Below, piece by piece: positions 29,581 to 37,069 of a stretch of DNA of 64,000 nucleotides. The translations under genes were made by a program, and so were the position numbers. The notes below the pieces were generated by a model. The model did no database searches. It was not told the origin of the DNA and saw only the letters and a list, made by a program, of their open reading frames with translations. Numbering within the stretch: the stretch's first letter is position 1; every line of letters starts with the position of its first letter. The DNA lies in contig NZ_JAPIVG010000005.1 in NCBI RefSeq assembly GCF_026240095.1, forward strand, positions 248,001 through 312,000, written 5' to 3'. The stretch comes from Pedobacter sandarakinus. Lineage in GTDB: Bacteria > Bacteroidota > Bacteroidia > Sphingobacteriales > Sphingobacteriaceae.

Positions 29581-30129
29581 CTATTGGTCGTGTTTGGTCC
29601 AAACCAGTTTTTTGGTTTCATAACCTAATGCTACTGCTTTTTTTAAGTAGGCTTGTTTTATCGTTTCTGGAATGGTGGTGGTGCGAGATAGAATCCACAT
29701 ATAATCGAGATTGTTTCCTACTACCAAAGCATATTGGTAGTTTGGATCGATTTCAATTACGTTATATCCGGCGTAAAATGGGCCGAAGAAAGAAACCTTA
29801 AGTCGGCCTTCTGTGGGTTCATTCACAAATTTAGCTTTGCCCACACTTTGTTTCCATTCTTTCTTAACATAGTCGTACCCACGGTTATCAACTTTGATGC
29901 TACCGTCATCATTTAGCGTGTATGTCGCCGTAACATTATTCAGATTTTTTTCAAATCTGAAATCGAAGCGGGCAATCTCATACCATTTACCCAAATATTT
30001 GTCTTTTTGGAAAGGGTTAACCGCGATGGCACCTTTTGGGATGGAAACACTGCAGCTGGCGTAACACAAAACAATAGCGCCTAATGTGGCTAATAAAACC
30101 GAATTCCGAAGCTTATTATTCATTTTCAA
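29581..30129 (-). CDS. blc: Lipocalin family lipoprotein (Blc-like)
   Basis: A 182-residue outer-membrane-type lipoprotein: a signal peptide ends in a lipobox with Cys at YASC. The lipocalin domain has the DKYLGKWYEIARFDFRFEKNL GxW block and NNVTATYTLNDDGSIKVDNRGY. Blc-type lipocalins bind fatty acids or lysophospholipids and are induced by envelope stress in other bacteria. It converges with surE without any spacer, so the two transcripts must overlap or end inside one another. Confidence 0.9.
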   Translation of the reverse strand: MKMNNKLRNSVLLATLGAIVLCYASCSVSIPKGAIAVNPFQKDKYLGKWYEIARFDFRFEKNLNNVTATYTLNDDGSIKVDNRGYDYVKKEWKQSVGKAKFVNEPTEGRLKVSFFGPFYAGYNVIEIDPNYQYALVVGNNLDYMWILSRTTTIPETIKQAYLKKAVALGYETKKLVWTKHDQ

Positions 30130-30291
30130 CTTGTCTGTGTTTTAAACAAGAAGGTTGTTAAAATGTTTCTTCAAAATTGCTTTTGCATCTATCACAATGG
30201 CCTAAATTTGATTGCTGGTAATAGACATTCTCAATAGTTTATGGTATATTTAAATGATGTTACACAATGCTAACTTACTAGATCTCCAATC

Positions 30292-30456
30292 ATGTTAATT
30301 TTCCTTATTCCCGCTTATTTTGTGTTGTTTTTCGGTTGGCTGCTTTATGCAGGAATCATAAAGAAGAATTTAAAACAGCACATGCAAGTAGTCTACATTG
30401 GCAGTGTGTTTAGCGTAATATGGGTCATTCTATTATTGGCGACCAGTCACATTTAG
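30292..30456 (+). CDS. 54-residue two-helix membrane protein
   Basis: Found by translating the gap. It consists of two hydrophobic helices (MLIFLIPAYFVLFFGWLLYAG and VVYIGSVFSVIWVILLLA) joined by a short basic loop IIKKNLKQHMQ. This is the design of many small inner-membrane proteins; I know no named family. TATATTTA at 30245-30252 is a one-mismatch -7 element. Its stop is one base from the stop of the converging ABC permease gene. Confidence 0.6.
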   Translation: MLIFLIPAYFVLFFGWLLYAGIIKKNLKQHMQVVYIGSVFSVIWVILLLATSHI

Positions 30457-30457
30457 G

Positions 30458-32995
30458 TTAACCTTCATTACGGAGTATTTTTAATGGTGGTTGATTCAAA
30501 ATACTGCGTGTGCTTAAAACCCCGGTTACAATTACGATCACTAAAACCGAACCCAATAGTAAAAGGGTCGGCAGGAGTGGCGGGATAAACACCGCATCGA
30601 AAGCAAACTTAGCCAATACCCAACTTCCGGCAAAAGCCAAAATCATCCCCGCACCTGCGGCAAACACCGCAAGGAAGAAATATTCTATCGCATTGATGGC
30701 AACGATTTGCTTTTTGCTGGCGCCCATTGTTCGCAACAAGATGCTTTCTTTAACACGTTGGTTCCTGCTGGTTAGCACGGCCGATACCAATACAATCCAC
30801 CCGGTAACCATACTAAAACCCGCCATAAACTGGATTACAAAACCGATCTTGTCCAGTAGTTCATCTAATAGTTTCAATACCAGATCCAAATCCACTACAG
30901 AAACATTTGGGAAATTCTTAACCACCTCACCTTGAAACGCTGCCGACTCGGCATTTGTAGGCACTCGGGTCATTAATACATGGAACTGCGGTGCTTGTTC
31001 TAATATTCCACTTGGAAAAACCACCCGAAAGTTGGTCTGCATTTTACTCCAGTTTACTTCCCTAAGGCTACCCACTACGGTTGGAATCATCATGCCCTGT
31101 ACGTTAAATAGAATTTTATCGTTCAAGCCAACATTTATTTGTGCTGCGTAGCGCTGATCTAGCGAAATATAAACTGTTTCGTCGGGCTTAACTTTGCCAA
31201 TCCATTTTCCTTCTACAATTTTCTCGGCAACGGTCAGCGTATCTTGATAAGTAGCACGAATCTCGTTTCTGTATGCCCTGCGGTTATTGGTATCAATGCC
31301 GGATGTTTTACCGTTGATTTCTTCAATGCGCATGGTAACCACGGGTACCTGATTAATCAACGGAAGTTTAAACGATTGCGTAAGGCTATCTAGCCCTTCC
31401 TTCTGCGAATTCTGGATATCGAACATCACCAGGTTTGGCTGGTTGCTACCTGATGATAATGTAACCCTGCTCATTAAAATACCCTGTACAAAAAATAATG
31501 TGCAAATGAAGGCTGTTGATAAACCTATTGATACTGTTAGCATTAAGGTTTGATTGTTAGGGCGATACAAATTGGCAAAGCCTTGTCGCCATAGGTAGTT
31601 TGCGGTGCTTGGTAAAAGCTTTCGCACCACGAACATTAAGATTTTTGAAAGCCCAATCAACAGTAAAAACGCAATGCCAATGCTTAGCGTAAAGGATAAC
31701 GTTTGTACCCATGTTTTCATTTGCAAGTGCGTAAAAGCTACAATGAAAGCCACCATTGCCAGGTAAACCAACATATTTAAAGCATCAAAACGCTTTGCCT
31801 TTGCCTTTTCAAAGGATACCCTTATGGCATTAAGTGGCGATATTTTTCTTACCGATAATAAAGATGGCAACGCAAAAAGGACTGAAATAACCAAGCCTAG
31901 TAATATTCCCTGGGTAACGGCAGGCCATGAAATTTGCATTGTAATTTCTACCGGGAGAAAATCTTTAAGTACGATTGGCAAAAGAAATTGTATCCCGGTT
32001 CCAATGGCTGAACCTATAATTGCTGCAATTAACCCAATGAAAAAGACCTGTATGAGGTAGATTAAAAAAGCGTGTCTCGATTTTAAACCAAGGCAACGAA
32101 GCGTAGCGATGGCGCTTAACTTCTCTTGAATATACACGTGAATGGCGCTGCCAACACCTACGCACCCCAAAAGCAAAGCAATAAAACCCGAAAGAGCAAG
32201 AAATCTGTTTACATCTTTAAATGATCTTCCGGTTTGCTCCTTCCGAGATTCTACCGTGTCAGCGTCGAATCCTTCGGTCTCTAACTTATTTTCATTTTTC
32301 TTAACCCACTGGTCGATGCCGCTTGGATCATCATATTTATAATAGAATTTGTTATTGATTCTGCTGCCGGTTTTAATCAGATTAGTCTTATCTAATAAAG
32401 CCATTGGAATATACACAGTTGGTGCAACCGTAGCTGCAATACCGGTCTGTCCGGGTGCTTTAATTAAGCTGCCCGCAATCTTGAAACTTATATCACCCAC
32501 TTTTAGCGAATCGCCAACCTTTGCGCCAAACTGGAGCATCAGGGTTTGGTCTACCAACGCATCCTGATTAGCCTGAAAGGTTTTGGCCGCGGCAGCAGGC
32601 ATGGTTTCTATTATCCCATAATAGGGGTAGTTACCTTTCAATGCTTTCATTTGCACCAACCTGCTTCCTCCGCCTTTCTTAAAATAGATCATCGAGGCAA
32701 AGGTTTTCTCCTGAGAGCGGTCGTCTCCAAGGGTATCGAGCATTTTCTGCATCGATTTAGAAACCCCTTTTCTGCTATCTAATACCAGATCGGCTCCTGT
32801 AAGTTCTTTGGCTTGTGCATCGATATCGTTTTGCAAATTGTCTTTAAATGCATAAACTGCGACTAAAGCAGCAATACCTAAAACGATAGAAGATATGAAT
32901 AACAACAAGCGAGAACGATTTTTGCGGCTGTCTCGCCAGGCCATTTTAAAAAGCCACGATAATTTTATCTTGGGCTGTGGGAGCTTATTGGGCAT
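30458..32995 (-). CDS. ABC transporter permease, FtsX/YbbP-like
   Basis: An inner-membrane permease of about 845 residues with the MacB/FtsX-type architecture. It has an N-terminal helix (about 22-45), a large periplasmic domain, three helices near 260-400 ending in a duplicated second half with a further helix, another periplasmic domain, and three C-terminal helices (about 725-835). The segment LATLRCLGLKSRHAF and its later echo LLRTMGASKKQIVAINAIEYFFLAVFA are the FtsX repeats. I chose the ATG at 32995, which overlaps the ATPase gene by 11 bases; starts at 33010 and 33064 are also open. With the ATPase it resembles YbbA-YbbP, thought to move lipids or lipid-like molecules. Confidence 0.85.
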   Translation of the reverse strand: MPNKLPQPKIKLSWLFKMAWRDSRKNRSRLLLFISSIVLGIAALVAVYAFKDNLQNDIDAQAKELTGADLVLDSRKGVSKSMQKMLDTLGDDRSQEKTFASMIYFKKGGGSRLVQMKALKGNYPYYGIIETMPAAAAKTFQANQDALVDQTLMLQFGAKVGDSLKVGDISFKIAGSLIKAPGQTGIAATVAPTVYIPMALLDKTNLIKTGSRINNKFYYKYDDPSGIDQWVKKNENKLETEGFDADTVESRKEQTGRSFKDVNRFLALSGFIALLLGCVGVGSAIHVYIQEKLSAIATLRCLGLKSRHAFLIYLIQVFFIGLIAAIIGSAIGTGIQFLLPIVLKDFLPVEITMQISWPAVTQGILLGLVISVLFALPSLLSVRKISPLNAIRVSFEKAKAKRFDALNMLVYLAMVAFIVAFTHLQMKTWVQTLSFTLSIGIAFLLLIGLSKILMFVVRKLLPSTANYLWRQGFANLYRPNNQTLMLTVSIGLSTAFICTLFFVQGILMSRVTLSSGSNQPNLVMFDIQNSQKEGLDSLTQSFKLPLINQVPVVTMRIEEINGKTSGIDTNNRRAYRNEIRATYQDTLTVAEKIVEGKWIGKVKPDETVYISLDQRYAAQINVGLNDKILFNVQGMMIPTVVGSLREVNWSKMQTNFRVVFPSGILEQAPQFHVLMTRVPTNAESAAFQGEVVKNFPNVSVVDLDLVLKLLDELLDKIGFVIQFMAGFSMVTGWIVLVSAVLTSRNQRVKESILLRTMGASKKQIVAINAIEYFFLAVFAAGAGMILAFAGSWVLAKFAFDAVFIPPLLPTLLLLGSVLVIVIVTGVLSTRSILNQPPLKILRNEG

Positions 32996-33677
32996 AACTT
33001 GGCTTTTCATCTGATATAATGGTACCGCCTTTAATCTTAATCGTTCGGCTGGTTTTTGCCGCAAGCTCTAAATCGTGGGTTACAATTACCAATGTAGTTC
33101 CTGCATCTTTATTCAAATCAAATAAAAGTTTAATCACTTTCTCACTGGTTTCCGCATCTAAATTTCCTGTAGGCTCATCGGCAAAAAGAATAGCCGGTTG
33201 ATTGGAAAAAGCCCTTGCTAAAGATACCCGCTGCTGCTCGCCTCCAGAAAGTTGAACCGGGTAATGGTGCGCCCGTTCTGCTAGCCCAACTTTTTCTAAC
33301 AGTTCCATAGCCTTTGTTTTAATCTGCTTTGCGCCTCTTAACTCCATAGGTACCATCACATTTTCTAAAGCGGTAAGGGTGGGTAACAATTGGAAATTTT
33401 GAAAGATAAAGCCTACATATTGATTTCTAACAGCGGCTCTTTCATCTTCATTTAATTTTTCAAGAGCAATATTGCTCAACTCCACAGATCCATTGCTTGC
33501 ACTATCCAAACCTGCACATAACCCAAGTAATGTTGTTTTCCCACTGCCTGATGGGCCTGTAATGGCAACGGTAGCACCTTTTTCGATGGAGAAATTAATA
33601 TCGCTTAAAACACTTAATGATCTTCCGGCGTTCTCGTATACTTTGCTTACATTCCGAATGTTTAAAATACTTTCCAA
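32985..33677 (-). CDS. ABC transporter ATP-binding protein (YbbA/LolD-like)
   Basis: A 230-residue ATPase with every ABC motif: Walker A GPSGSGKTT (about 40-48), Q-loop FIFQNFQLLPTLTALENV, signature LSGGEQQR, Walker B AILFADEPTGNLD and the H-loop VTHD. Sequence and length fit the LolD/MacB/YbbA group, which energises FtsX-type permeases. It is translationally coupled to the permease gene by overlap. The divergent TesA-like esterase gene matches the ybbA-ybbP/tesA arrangement known in Proteobacteria. Confidence 0.93.
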   Translation of the reverse strand: MESILNIRNVSKVYENAGRSLSVLSDINFSIEKGATVAITGPSGSGKTTLLGLCAGLDSASNGSVELSNIALEKLNEDERAAVRNQYVGFIFQNFQLLPTLTALENVMVPMELRGAKQIKTKAMELLEKVGLAERAHHYPVQLSGGEQQRVSLARAFSNQPAILFADEPTGNLDAETSEKVIKLLFDLNKDAGTTLVIVTHDLELAAKTSRTIKIKGGTIISDEKPSYAQ

Positions 33678-33777
33678 TAGCTTATTCTTTTAGGATTTGT
33701 ATATAGATATTTGCCAAACATAACCAAGCTTAGGCTGTTAAGATAATGGTTTTAAATTAGAGCAATAAATAAATAAT

Positions 33778-34461
33778 ATGTTACGAAAACGCTTGATTGG
33801 CTTAATTGTTTTAGGGATAACTGTTATGGCCTGCAGCAATAAAAAAAGCGAAAACTCAAACGATGAAAATTCAGACTCGGTAAAGCAGGGTCGAAATGTT
33901 TCAGCGTCAAAACAAAAGAACATCCTTTTTTTTGGAACCAGCCTTACTGCTGGTTATGGTTTAGATCCTACGGAAGCTTACCCGGCGCTCATTCAAAATA
34001 AAATCGATTCATTGAAGATGCCATACAAGGTTATCAATGGTGGTTTAAGTGGCGAAACATCTGCAGCAGGTAAAAGTAGAATTTCCTGGTTGCTGAAACA
34101 GCCCATTGATATTTTTGTGCTAGAACTAGGCGCAAATGATGGTTTACGTGGGTTACCAATTGCGCAAACGCAGAAAAATCTCCAAAGCATTATTGATAGT
34201 GTGAAAACAAAATATCCACGCGTAAAAATGGTGATGGCAGGCATGCAGGTGCCTCCAAATATGGGCGCCAAATACGCAAATGATTTTAAAAATATCTTTC
34301 CAACATTGGCTAAAAAAAATGATATGTTGCTTATTCCATTTTTGCTCGATCGGGTAGGGGGCGTGCCTAAGCTCAATCAGGATGATGGGATTCATCCAAC
34401 AGCTGAAGGCGATAAAATCCTTGCCGAAAACGTATGGGTAGTATTGAAAGATTTGCTTTAA
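33778..34461 (+). CDS. TesA-like arylesterase/SGNH hydrolase, lipoprotein
   Basis: A 227-residue lipoprotein esterase. The signal peptide ends in the lipobox VMAC (Cys 19). The SGNH blocks are all present: FFGTSLTAGYGLDP with the nucleophile Ser, NGGLSGETSAAGKSR (Gly), ELGANDGLRG (Asn), and DGIHPTAEG (Asp and His). It thus acts in the periplasm on acyl esters or thioesters, like TesA. It lies divergent from the YbbA/YbbP-like ABC genes with a 100-base gap, a conserved neighbourhood. Confidence 0.9.
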   Translation: MLRKRLIGLIVLGITVMACSNKKSENSNDENSDSVKQGRNVSASKQKNILFFGTSLTAGYGLDPTEAYPALIQNKIDSLKMPYKVINGGLSGETSAAGKSRISWLLKQPIDIFVLELGANDGLRGLPIAQTQKNLQSIIDSVKTKYPRVKMVMAGMQVPPNMGAKYANDFKNIFPTLAKKNDMLLIPFLLDRVGGVPKLNQDDGIHPTAEGDKILAENVWVVLKDLL

Positions 34462-34476
34462 GGCGTAGTTCATCCC

Positions 34477-34501
34477 GCCAGGAAATATGAAATAACCTGG
34501 C
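34477..34501 (+). terminator. Weak stem-loop after the TesA-like gene
   Basis: A 6-bp GC-rich stem (GCCAGG 34477-34482 with CCTGGC 34496-34501, loop of 13) lies 15 bases after the stop codon, but no T tract follows. Confidence 0.3.
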
Positions 34502-34584
34502 AAATAAGCCTTTTGTATATGGTCTGTTACAATTATTCTTTTTTTGAATAAATTGTTAAATTTAGGCAACAAAACCATAAGCGC

Positions 34585-34878
34585 ATGGAAAACCTAAAGA
34601 CCGATACTAAAATTACTATGTTTCTCAATAGGATAAAAGCTGAATGGCCTGGAGTTGTAGAACGTTTCGAATTTAAAACAACAACTGTTATTTACGTTCA
34701 CTTAAAAGAAGGCATATCTAGTGGCGATTTTTTGAGTAAGCTGGCCAAGAAAGTAGAGCGCTTTGTCGATTTTAGCAATCCAATAATTCTTTACCATGTC
34801 GAAAGCGATGGCATGAAATTAAGATCGCACCCGATTAATTGGTACTCATCAATTGAACATAAAACATCTTTAGGTTAG
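34585..34878 (+). CDS. Hypothetical protein (97 aa)
   Basis: I do not recognise this protein. It is soluble with mixed alpha/beta character: a short helix (ITMFLNRIKAEWPGVVERFEF), strands (TTVIYVHLKEG), a helix (DFLSKLAKKVERFV) and a final strand IILYHVESDG. A small hairpin at 34956 follows. The layout suggests a compact folded domain; no function can be inferred. It stands between a TesA-like esterase and the iron-linked operon. Confidence 0.65.
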   Translation: MENLKTDTKITMFLNRIKAEWPGVVERFEFKTTTVIYVHLKEGISSGDFLSKLAKKVERFVDFSNPIILYHVESDGMKLRSHPINWYSSIEHKTSLG

Positions 34879-34955
34879 TATTTCCAAATTGCTGTTTCAT
34901 TTGTGATTACGTTATGTAAATCAAAGGATGAAATGGCTATTAAATAGGTGCACAA

Positions 34956-34980
34956 AACACATGCTCTCTGTGTTATTTTT
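34956..34980 (+). terminator. Rho-independent terminator-like hairpin
   Basis: A 6-bp stem (AACACA 34956-34961 with TGTGTT 34969-34974, loop of 7) is followed by ATTTTT. Confidence 0.5.
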
Positions 34981-35012
34981 AATTAGTTTAAATAATTTAA
35001 GTTTTTCTATCG

Positions 35013-35035
35013 TTATTTAGAATGATTCTTGCTAA
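35013..35035 (+). promoter_or_regulatory. Fur-box-like site before the ankyrin operon
   Basis: TTATTTAGAATGATTCTT lies 78-61 bases before the ATG at 35091. It shares the 15-base pattern TTATTTAGAATnATT with a site on the other strand at 42875-42897, before the siderophore receptor gene. The pattern resembles the A/T-rich palindromic Fur boxes of Bacteroidetes, as I recall them. Confidence 0.45.
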
Positions 35036-35090
35036 CTTAGCAGCATCCTTCCGGGATAATATTGTGTTCCTGAAGAGTTGATTAAGCAGT

Positions 35091-36566
35091 ATGATAAGAA
35101 AATTTCTATTTACGATATTGGCCATGTCTGCATTGGGCGTACAGGCACAGAAAAATGTATTCTTCGATCCGGCTTTTTGGAAAGGCAATCCAGATCTTTC
35201 GACTATAAAATCGGAGGTAGAAAAAGGGAATAGTCCATCTCAATTAAACCCGATGTCTTTTGATGCAGCAGTTTATGCCATCAACAACGGTGCCTCAGCA
35301 GCGTCAATTTTGTATCTCTTGGCGCAGAAAGGCAATGATGTAAATAAAATTACGCATGATAGCAGAACCTATTTATTCTGGGCGGCCTCAAAAGGGAATA
35401 TCCCAGTGGTGGAATATTTGCTTAAGAATGGAGCAAAAGTAAATCTTCAGGATAGTCATGGTGCCACGCCACTAACTTTCGCAGCGGGTGCAGGCCAGGC
35501 CGATACCAAAGTTTACGATTTGCTTTTGGCAAACGGCGCAGACCTAAAGAAAGAACTCAATCATGATGGTGCTAATGCGCTTTTAATCGGCATTGCGAAT
35601 GATAAAGATTTTAAGCTTACGGATTATTTTGTCGCCAAGGGATTAAGTTTGAACAGTGTAGATGCTGCCGGAAATACGGCTTTTAATTATGCTGCAAAAA
35701 CAGGTAACATTGAAACAATGAACAGGCTTATTGCAAAAGGCGTAAAGTATAATGATAATGCTTTTATCATGGCAGCGCAGGGCGGTAGGGGTAGCAGCAA
35801 TACCGTAGCAACTTATCAATATTTGGAAGGATTAAAGTTGAAACCAACAGCTTTGGGCAGTAACGGCGAAAATGCATTGTTTTATATCGTACGGAAGCCA
35901 AATCAGGATGAAGTTATCAACTACTTCCTATCTAAAGGTGTTGATGTAAATCAAGCAGACAAAGATGGAAATACCCCTTTTATTGCTGCGGCTGGATCAT
36001 CCAAATCTGTACCTACGCTAACACTACTAGCAAAAAGCCTAAAAAATATCGATCAACAAAATGCCAAAGGCGCTTCTGCCTTATCCATGGCGGTTAGGAA
36101 TAATAGTGCAGAAATTGTAGCGTTTTTGGTTAATAAAGGCGCAAAGCTAGATGTGGTAGATTTAGAAGGCAACAATTTAGCTTACTACCTTTTTCAATCT
36201 TACAGTCCACGTACGATAGAAGATTTTGATGCAAAACTCAAAATGCTTACTGATAATGGTTTAAATGTTTCAGAAGTGCAACCTAATGGCAACACATTGT
36301 ATCATTTGGCTGTTGCTAAGAATGATATCGCATTAGCTAAACTGCTAGCAACTTATAAGATCGATGTGAATTTGAAAAATAAGGAAGGCTACACGCCGCT
36401 ACACAAGGCCGCGATGACAGCTAAAGACACTGATTTGATGAAATACCTCTTGACTATTGGTGCGAAAAAAGATGTAGGCACAGACTTTAAGGAAACACCA
36501 TACGATCTCGCATCTGAAAATGAATTCTTATCCCAAAATAAAATATCAATAGATTTTTTAAAATAG
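35091..36566 (+). CDS. Exported ankyrin-repeat protein
   Basis: A 491-residue protein with a signal peptide (LFTILAMSALGVQAQ), so it acts in the periplasm or outside. The rest is a run of about ten ankyrin repeats, each about 33 residues, with phrases such as TPLTFAAGAGQ, NTPFIAAAGSS, SALSMAVRNNSAEIVAFLVNKGAKLDV and YTPLHKAAMTAKDTDLMKYLLTIGAKKDVG. Ankyrin repeats bind other proteins. It begins the operon that continues with DUF2271 and the PepSY reductase (4-base gap), so it may scaffold or regulate those partners. Confidence 0.9.
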   Translation: MIRKFLFTILAMSALGVQAQKNVFFDPAFWKGNPDLSTIKSEVEKGNSPSQLNPMSFDAAVYAINNGASAASILYLLAQKGNDVNKITHDSRTYLFWAASKGNIPVVEYLLKNGAKVNLQDSHGATPLTFAAGAGQADTKVYDLLLANGADLKKELNHDGANALLIGIANDKDFKLTDYFVAKGLSLNSVDAAGNTAFNYAAKTGNIETMNRLIAKGVKYNDNAFIMAAQGGRGSSNTVATYQYLEGLKLKPTALGSNGENALFYIVRKPNQDEVINYFLSKGVDVNQADKDGNTPFIAAAGSSKSVPTLTLLAKSLKNIDQQNAKGASALSMAVRNNSAEIVAFLVNKGAKLDVVDLEGNNLAYYLFQSYSPRTIEDFDAKLKMLTDNGLNVSEVQPNGNTLYHLAVAKNDIALAKLLATYKIDVNLKNKEGYTPLHKAAMTAKDTDLMKYLLTIGAKKDVGTDFKETPYDLASENEFLSQNKISIDFLK

Positions 36567-36570
36567 AAAA

Positions 36571-37056
36571 ATGATAAACTACCGTAGATTTTGTCTCGCT
36601 TTCACACTTTTCCTTTCGACAAACCTAGTGGCGCAAGCACAGCAAACCACTAAATATAAGTGCATGGTACAAATGACAAATTATGTGGGCGAAGGTGCTT
36701 ACATTGCCGTATCCATGGTAGATGCGAAGGGGGCTTATGTGAAAACGCTTTACGTTATGGGTTCCGACAAAAAATGGTATCCTGATTTAAAGGAATGGAA
36801 TAAGGCCTTCAAGAAAAAACCAACTAGTTTAAATGGCATTTCTGGTGCTTCTGTTACGGGTGGCGATAGGAGTGTTACCGTTTTCGAAATCGATAATGCA
36901 AAGATTAATAAGGGCTATAAACTACGTTTTGAAACTGCCGTTGAGGATAACAAGTATTACGCTAAAGATGCAGAAGTTCCCCTTACTACTGAAGGTTTGG
37001 CGGCAAGAACGGATGGCTCAGGTTACATCAGGTATGTGCGTTTTAGTGCAAACTAA
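36571..37056 (+). CDS. DUF2271 protein, possible flavinylated periplasmic carrier
   Basis: A 161-residue exported protein with a signal peptide ending near VAQAQQ. It matches DUF2271: MVQMTNYVGEGAYIAVSMVDAKGAYVKTLYVMGSDKKW, then a central turn GISGASVTGG (S91-T96) and a C-terminal strand GYIRYVRF. The SGASVT segment looks like the target used by ApbE to attach FMN ([S/T]GA[S/T]), with S94 the likely acceptor; the preceding Asp of the consensus is Asn here. It lies between the ankyrin gene and the PepSY reductase gene. A flavin carrier role is inferred. Confidence 0.82.
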   Translation: MINYRRFCLAFTLFLSTNLVAQAQQTTKYKCMVQMTNYVGEGAYIAVSMVDAKGAYVKTLYVMGSDKKWYPDLKEWNKAFKKKPTSLNGISGASVTGGDRSVTVFEIDNAKINKGYKLRFETAVEDNKYYAKDAEVPLTTEGLAARTDGSGYIRYVRFSAN

Positions 37057-37069
37057 ATATAAAAGTTAA

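Noticed and set aside
30510-30935. 141-codon open frame on the plus strand inside the ABC permease gene
   Set aside because: It is antisense to a clear FtsX-like permease and its translation is low-complexity Thr/Ile/Lys/Ala-rich sequence without a domain.
33993-34578. Two open frames (127 and 141 codons) antisense to the TesA-like gene
   Set aside because: The SGNH motifs on the plus strand are complete, and the antisense products show no family pattern.
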